A stretch of 64,000 nucleotides of DNA from Chondrosia reniformis (lineage: Eukaryota > Porifera > Demospongiae > Chondrillida > Chondrillidae), in contig OX359197.1 in the NCBI GenBank assembly GCA_947172415.1, forward strand, positions 4,278,001 to 4,342,000, given 5' to 3'. The translations under genes and the position numbers were made by a program. Below are positions 59,501-64,000 of this stretch, piece by piece. The notes under the pieces were generated by a model, which ran no database searches, was not told the DNA's origin, and worked only from the letters and a program-made list of their open reading frames with translations. The stretch's first letter is position 1; each line of letters begins with the position of its first letter.

Positions 59501-60564
59501 GCCGATGCAGTATATACGTAGCTTCTTGTTATATCACAGTTACGAAATTTAAACACAGGTACGTGGTTGTCCTGGCAACGGAGTATATGTTTAAGTTAAA
59601 GGAATTGTAAGCAGGCAATCTATAGCCTTTTACAAACTCTGTGCTGAAGCTTAATGATGAAAAAGGATGGTTAACTATACCTACATAGGCTGAGACCCAT
59701 ACAACTGGTATTTGGGGCAATTTATGTCTTTAAGAGAAGCTTCTGCCATGTTGTTTTTGTACATTTTATATACTGAAGGTACTGTGTCAAGGAGAATTAG
59801 TACTTTCTGTGTTGCTTTTAGCTCATCTATTAATTCTTTCACACCCATTTCACAGTGTTTGTGCTCCATGAGCAATCCTTCTCATTTGTTTTTATTTTAC
59901 TTGCACATAAGGAAAAAGAGGTGTATATAGTATTTTTATTGTGTGTAGTAACTGTTTAATCGATGGAACACGTTCATGTACTTCTGATGACTGTGGTAAG
60001 AATCATTAGCTGTAGAATTGCTCTCTGTTGATAGAATATGTGTATGTGTGTAAAGTAAAGCCTTTGTTACAGAGTATCCTATTCATTATACAGAACTTAT
60101 GCCAGAGTGTTCACATGATCTTTGTGTTAACTTGAATGATGAAGAGCAGATTAATACTTATTGTTACATGTAAGTACATAGCGGTACAATGTGCCATTCA
60201 TTTTCCATTGCTATATAGTGAGCATTGGAGGAGAGGATATTATCAAAATAGATGACCATTTTATCAATTTTGAAAAGAAAAAGAAAAAGCCTAGAGATCC
60301 ACTTCTGGTATTTCTTCATGATTTAGAGATGCTAATGTTTCCCTAGGAAGCATTCAGTATGTGCATCCATCTCGTGGTTGCTTCCCTGTTACAACATGTG
60401 CCTCCTGCTATTACAACAAACAAGAGAAGGCCATTCCAAGAAGGTGTACTACCACAGAATTCAAGTGTAGAGTGCAAGCCTTTAATAGGCAGAGATGTCT
60501 GAATAGACTTGGAAGTTGCATCACCAAAACAAGCGTTCCAGATATGCAAATGTGTGTTGCGTAA
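51242..60564 (+). CDS. Gene R: secreted SRCR-Ig-FN3-VWC protein
   Basis: Plus-strand inverted copy of gene L lacking the Calx-beta array. Start ATG 51242 (MPKRAASVLSLAVFA). Exons for the signal peptide, three SRCR, two Ig and one FN3 are intact and in phase with L. The VWC cassette follows directly. In the exon 59165..59242 a 4-nt TATA deletion relative to gene L leaves the wrong phase, so the predicted protein ends soon after the next splice (about 840 residues). The tail exons to the stop at 60564 remain open by themselves. No transmembrane segment. Probably secreted; adhesion or recognition by analogy. Confidence 0.83.
51820..51926 (+). pseudogene. Decayed partial SRCR exon in intron 2 of gene R
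   Basis: Matches the 3' half of SRCR1 (GCATCAGTTTATAAACCTCA, GACTGCTGTAACTGTGGATG) but broken; twin of 17428-17525. Confidence 0.7.
53679..53823. mobile_element. 145-bp MITE in SRCR3-Ig1 intron of gene R
   Basis: Inverted ends GGACAGTCTAGTAGCACTTT and its complement; ortholog of 15502-15646. Confidence 0.65.
53990..57528 (+). CDS. Gene R, two Ig-like domains and FN3 domain
   Basis: Exons 53990..54295 (Ig1), 55420..55722 (Ig2) and 57208..57528 (FN3), all phase 1-1 and close to the gene L exons. FN3 shows SLTVSWNAVSDP, YVVRYST, YYVWVAAEIL. After this exon homology with L continues to about 57830, then jumps to the sequence equivalent to L position 1930, so the second FN3 and Calx-beta exons are missing. 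Confidence 0.87.
54630..55045. repeat. 49-bp intronic minisatellite, about 9 copies
   Basis: Units of GTCTACATGTGATGAGTTCA plus TTATGTAAGAATATTAATAT and CATTACCAT, nearly identical and varying mainly GAG/GTG. The left arm has about three units. Confidence 0.9.
56230..57200. repeat. Repeat-rich intron of gene R
   Basis: 56440-56700 is the TTGTAACTTGTACTGTGTAG dispersed repeat. At 56796-56850 (minus) lies a degenerate CTGATGAAGAC...GAAATGTCC motif. 57000-57150 holds outer arms of the palindrome seen whole at 12108-12765. Confidence 0.55.
58091..58261 (+). pseudogene. EGF-like exon relic in gene R
   Basis: Same 171-nt broken EGF-like unit as in L (CSPSCGHGT / CVFPNMCECDDGYTG in two frames with a TAG in the phase-1 frame). 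FN3 to VWC splicing that skips it stays in frame. Confidence 0.55.
58310..59242 (+). CDS. Gene R, VWC-type cassette
   Basis: Exons 58310..58397, 58456..58486, 58613..58758, 59039..59097 and 59165..59242 repeat the L and M cassette (CTLTNGSVVDDG, CTCKRGVVVCP, DGECCDVCAC, FGDGCNT). The last exon lacks 4 nt found in L (GACATATATAA against GACATAA), breaking the frame into the tail. Confidence 0.78.
59245..59945. other. Intron of gene R, unassigned open frame
   Basis: 59264-59497 (plus) has a cysteine-containing frame (SCPDYSNCPKCKENCPPSKK) that I cannot assign and that fits no splice phase well. 59620-59940 mirrors 26760-27080. Confidence 0.35.
59949..60564 (+). CDS. Gene R, C-terminal cysteine-rich tail exons
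   Basis: Exons 59949..59995, 60073..60169 and 60327..60564 match the gene M tail (NCLIDGTRSCTSDDC, YPIHYTELMPECSHD, RGCFPVTTCASCYYNK). Five extra bases in the last exon give ITKTSVPDMQMCVA and stop instead of the NVCC ending of M. Confidence 0.65.
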
Positions 60565-60599
60565 AAGGAGGATATATGTACATGTAAATTTCTTGATTT

Positions 60600-61060
60600 T
60601 TCACATACATTTTATTATAACTATTTATTATATAGGTACCAGGCACAAGAAAGATTCCTGATAGATTTAGATGTTTCTTAAATAAGAAACGAGGAACAAG
60701 CTCAAAATAATGTGTATCTTCAGAACAACCTCCAAGCTGTTACTCTTGTAGTTTAGTTATATTGACTATGATTACCGAGCATAGAGCAGAAGCGAGGTTT
60801 TTTAATCGAGTCGGTAGGGAGTCGAATCGCAATCGAGCTGTCAGCAAGAAAGTATAGTTTATATTTTGTATCGCGAGTATATTGATTTGATTCACGTATA
60901 TATGCATACTGTATTGTACATGAAATGGTAGTTTTGCTTCTTCTGTGGAGGCTTAGTGTTGTCTTCTTACTTTTTCGGATTCTCTGATTACAAAGCTACC
61001 ATGATGAATTGCGATTGATTGATCATAGCAGTGGTGATAAAATGCTGTGTTCCTTGAAAT
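60600..61060. other. Downstream flank of gene R, no gene seen
   Basis: 60600-60880 matches the flank of the gene M tail at 25800-26060. 60880-61060 shows nothing recognisable. Confidence 0.5.
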
Positions 61061-61069
61061 ACTTTTCTT

Positions 61070-61440
61070 GTGTTTCAGCATCTTATGGAAGATTGTTTGC
61101 TAAATCAGACATATAATAGATCTAGACACCAAAATGAAATATACCGGAGAAGGGCTCAGGTTAGCATTAAACGCTTAGTTTTCATTCTAGGATTAATATT
61201 GTTGTCTGGTGACGTTGAAATCAACCTTGGGCCGGCAGTACGTATGTCAGAAGGCATTTGTTTAACATTATTTTGTACTTTGTGATCTCTGTAATAAATG
61301 GTTTCATACAAACTGTGCTCTAATACCAGTTGATCGCTATCAGATAATGAAACAACAATTGTCTATTTGGTTTTGTTTTGATTGTGAGAAAGCACTATGG
61401 TGTATTGAACGAAATTGTAGTATTATTTGATAGCTTTACA
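61070..61440 (+). pseudogene. LINE ORF1 relic with 2A-like motif and PHD-like finger
   Basis: Frame 61070-61285 reads a basic stretch, VFILGLILLSGDVEINLGPA, then after a frame change CNKWFHTNCALIPVDRY and IWFCFDCEKA. LLLSGDVExNPGP is the 2A/2A-like sequence found at the N terminus of some CR1/L2-type LINE proteins, here with NPGP changed to NLGP. The cysteine pattern after it fits a PHD finger of such ORF1 proteins. No RT follows in the window. Confidence 0.6.
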
Positions 61441-62085
61441 CTTAAAAAGATGCACAGTGGAACCAGCATAATCTGACATGTACTGATCGATGGAGCTCCC
61501 CAACATGTAGGATTATGGAGGGGTTGTGAGTATTTAGAGAACCAACAACATAATTACATTAATTAATATAATTAATAAATTAATTATATTAATTGATCAT
61601 AATTATTGTATATTGTTTATAATGTTTACTTTTCATATTTATCCCATCTGATATTGTATATGGACAGTTAGGCTTCATGTTTAATCCCTCTTCTGTCATA
61701 ATTATACCATTGTTTCCTTTTATATTATTATAAAAAGTCCTTAGCAAAAAATATACATTAGCAAAAAACTTCAACAAGCCCCCAGTTTGTAGCCTATACA
61801 GTGAATATAATCTATACAAATTTGAAAAAAAAAACTGTTATGGAGTCAATATATATAGAGCCATATTTAAACTTAGAGTGTGAAAATACTGTATATTCTT
61901 TTCCATTGTAAAATAATTTATTACTTCTAGTTCTTGAAGAATTAATCATTCTAAAGCCTGAATTTTATCTAAACATGCATGGTTACTCTGCACTTGTGTA
62001 GTTTATCCAGTCCTGTATGGTTACATAGTTTAGATACTTGATGATTTGATCAACGCTTGCATGCAGGTAGGTTATGTAAAGTTGT
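61441..62085. other. AT-rich stretch, no gene seen
   Basis: Starts with ACAGTGGAACCAGCATAATC, a pogo-like end without a visible partner. An AATTA-rich run occupies 61550-61600. No coding signature. Confidence 0.45.
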
Positions 62086-62089
62086 ATTA

Positions 62090-62579
62090 AGGCCACTCCA
62101 AATTACACTTTAGTTTCCCGTCCCCCCCACCCCCCCAGGTGCCAAAAAGCATGCAGGAGGGAGAGTATTCTTTAGTATTCATTATTTCATTATTTTACAA
62201 TAATAGTGTATGCAAGAAGGTAAATGTACAGGAAGTGTATAAATAGATAGTCTTCAATGTATTCTATTATTAATTAAAAATTGCCCACAGAAGAAGCATC
62301 TGAGTGCAACTAACATCAAAAATGCTTGTGTTTACCAGTGTCATAGCCTTCACATCACTGTAGGACTAGATGTAGGAGACCACAAGGCAAATGTGACAAT
62401 GAGCGCATGCACTACATGTGCTTTACTAACCGCAAAACGCTTTATTAGGGTTTGTACAATGGGTATTACTAGTATAACTGATATATAATAAAACTAACAG
62501 ACAATAATGAAAAAGCAGGCGGCTTCCTGTAATGCACTCGGGCGGTGGACAGGAACTAAAGTGTAATTTGGAGTGGCCT
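62090..62579. mobile_element. 490-bp MITE
   Basis: Terminal inverted repeats AGGCCACTCCAAATTACACT and its complement GTGTAATTTGGAGTGGCCT enclose noncoding DNA. The repeats extend about 27 bp with one C-run difference. Flanks TTA/ATT or TA could be the target duplication. Confidence 0.8.
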
Positions 62580-63380
62580 ATTGATTGCATGATCCATCAC
62601 TCCATTTTGTGTTGATTTCCTAAGGATTCCAATTTATTAAATAGTCAATTGTGTAGGTTCCACGGTATATACATAAATTACTGCTATTGAATAGTGAATA
62701 AAATGAATGAATTAAGGAAAAACAAATATAAAAAGGCATCAGTCCACCTGTAATCTTATATATACAGTGGGACCTGGGTTATCCAATACTGTTTGTTCCC
62801 AGCCAAAACATACATACATATTAATTAGTACAATGCAAACATCTACTGCTAGAATTTCATATATTCATCCCGAAATTTAGGTATTTGTAAATAGAAATAA
62901 CAACTATGTCATACATATATATGTTAGCCAAGTGCAATTACTAGTACTTTTGAGAAGTCAAATGTTTGCAGATTTTGGAAACTGCTAACTGTAATGTTAG
63001 AGGATGAGCTGAAAATGGAAGTCTCAATAGATGTTTGGGGTCTGCTGTTATGGCCAACCTTGGATAGCAAAGAGCTAATAGTATTTTTTCTTCTATTGCT
63101 GGATGGAAGGTTTTCACATAGGGTTTGTCAAACTGTGATCATTAATATATATAAAATAATATTCAATTCTGTAGATTCAGATAGGCATTAGCTTAAAAGT
63201 ATTTTAAGGGTTTTAAGTTACATTAGTGCTATTTCAAACACACTTTCCCACCAAAAACTTTAGCATAAACACATTAATATGATACCTGACGAATTTCAAG
63301 AACAACTTTCCATGGAAATTTGCAACTGTAAGCCCATTAGCTCTTTGTATAAGTGTCTTGTGATCTGCCTACTACACAAT
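62580..63380. other. Intergenic, no gene seen
   Basis: ATACAGTGGGACCTGGGTTA at 62764 resembles a pogo-type end. Open frames are short and unlike any family. Confidence 0.4.
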
Positions 63381-63383
63381 TTA

Positions 63384-63468
63384 CTTGACATTAATCAAAT
63401 CATATGGCATTATTCAAATTATATGACATTAATCAAATCATATGACATTAATCAAATCATATGACATA
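63384..63468. repeat. Short tandem repeat, about 19-bp unit
   Basis: Around four to five copies of ATATGACATTAATCAAATC. Confidence 0.8.
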
Positions 63469-63479
63469 TTTTAGCTTTT

Positions 63480-64000
63480 TTGTGTCATACAACCATTGCA
63501 CAACTCAGTAAAACAGCTGCAGATGGTTTCTGTACCTATTCTTCCTACACATCTAAATATAATTCTTAAGGAACTTAATATATAGATACATAAGGAGAAT
63601 AGGTACTGCTGATAGAACATAAGAAAAGGCAACAAAAGCAATTTTCCTATGGCTGCATGACTATACACAGAATAAATAGCAAGTACTAAGTGGTGTCCGA
63701 ATATAGAAGCCACGCCCTAGTGAGATAGAATTCCCTGATTGCGTACAGCAAGTTCTCTAAGAAAGGTCTTTGTAATGACGTTCGATTTGAAATTTATATA
63801 TAGCTTTCGAGATATCATCGGGACGACTTCTGATTGCTTACTCTAAATGCTAAACCCACCTTAAGCAACATGAATTGCAGAAAGCTTCTCTCTACCAATT
63901 CCAACAACAACACGTGCAACCAAATCGACGGGCCATCACTTCCATTCGTGTCGAGGCTACGGGAAGCGATGACGTAATAGATTACTATCGTTTATGACAA
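63480..64000. other. Right edge, no confirmed gene
   Basis: GC content rises after 63690 and CpG becomes more common, which might be the 5' end of a neighbouring gene. A 35-codon frame starts at 63870 but has no recognisable signature. Confidence 0.3.

Noticed and set aside
59681..59875. Antisense open frame (LMEHKHCEMGVKELIDEL...) shared with 26780-26990
   Set aside because: Shared only because the introns are duplicated; the left copy has stops in that frame and no family is recognisable.
1..64000. CRISPR arrays or a bacterial defence island
   Set aside because: Introns, animal domains and eukaryotic transposons dominate; the tandem repeats have no spacer structure.

Overview
The window looks like nuclear DNA of an early-branching animal, most likely a demosponge. 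That is an inference from AT-rich DNA, short GT-AG introns, phase-1 domain exons encoding SRCR, Ig, FN3, Calx-beta and VWC modules, and a dense mix of decayed animal-type transposons (Penelope, CR1/L2-like LINEs, Ty3/gypsy, an ISL2EU-like DNA transposon, many MITEs). No bacterial operon, rRNA, tRNA or CRISPR array was seen.

The core is a cluster of three related genes for large secreted modular proteins, built from shared cassettes. Cassette A is a signal peptide, three SRCR domains, two Ig-like domains and one FN3 domain. Cassette B is four Calx-beta domains, each split over two exons. Cassette C is a VWC-type cysteine-rich region plus, where visible, a cysteine-rich tail. Gene L (minus, 18108 to beyond position 1) is A + extra FN3-like exons + B + C. 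Gene M (minus, 46039 to about 32124, tail exons to 26083) is its own signal peptide + B + C. Gene R (plus, 51242 to about 60564) is A + C with no B. Hand-derived exon lengths and phases agree across all three genes, and almost every cassette boundary is a phase-1 intron.

Genes L and R lie in a large imperfect inverted duplication: roughly 25545 down to 11384 and 1930 down to 672 on the left, matching 47125 up to 57830 and 57960 up to 59242 on the right. Each arm carries, in order and on the gene's strand, a LINE reverse-transcriptase fragment, a MITE, an NHL-repeat gene relic, the 3' exons of a DHRS4-like dehydrogenase and then the SRCR gene. A Penelope 3' end lies on the opposite strand. The arms have since diverged. 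The left arm gained about 4 kb carrying an intact six-exon C14orf93-like gene, a 1.1 kb foldback element and a 67-bp minisatellite. An intronic 49-bp minisatellite has about three copies on the left and about nine on the right. The NHL and DHRS4 relics carry different lesions in each arm.

Region by region: 1-18.1 kb gene L with LINE and Penelope relics in its introns; 18.2-25.8 kb 5' flank of L; 26-33 kb C cassette and tail exons of M with Penelope, LINE and gypsy insertions; 33.3-37.2 kb palindromic and dispersed repeats; 37.3-46 kb signal peptide and Calx-beta exons of M, with a 3.75-kb THAP/DDE + SWIM/YqaJ transposon in one intron; 46-47 kb promoter-proximal tandem repeats; 47-51.2 kb 5' flank of R; 51.2-60.6 kb gene R; 60.6-64 kb mostly repeats, including a LINE ORF1 relic with a 2A-like motif. 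Domain content suggests extracellular adhesion, matrix or recognition proteins in the broad style of sponge aggregation-factor and SRCR proteins. No function is proved by sequence alone.
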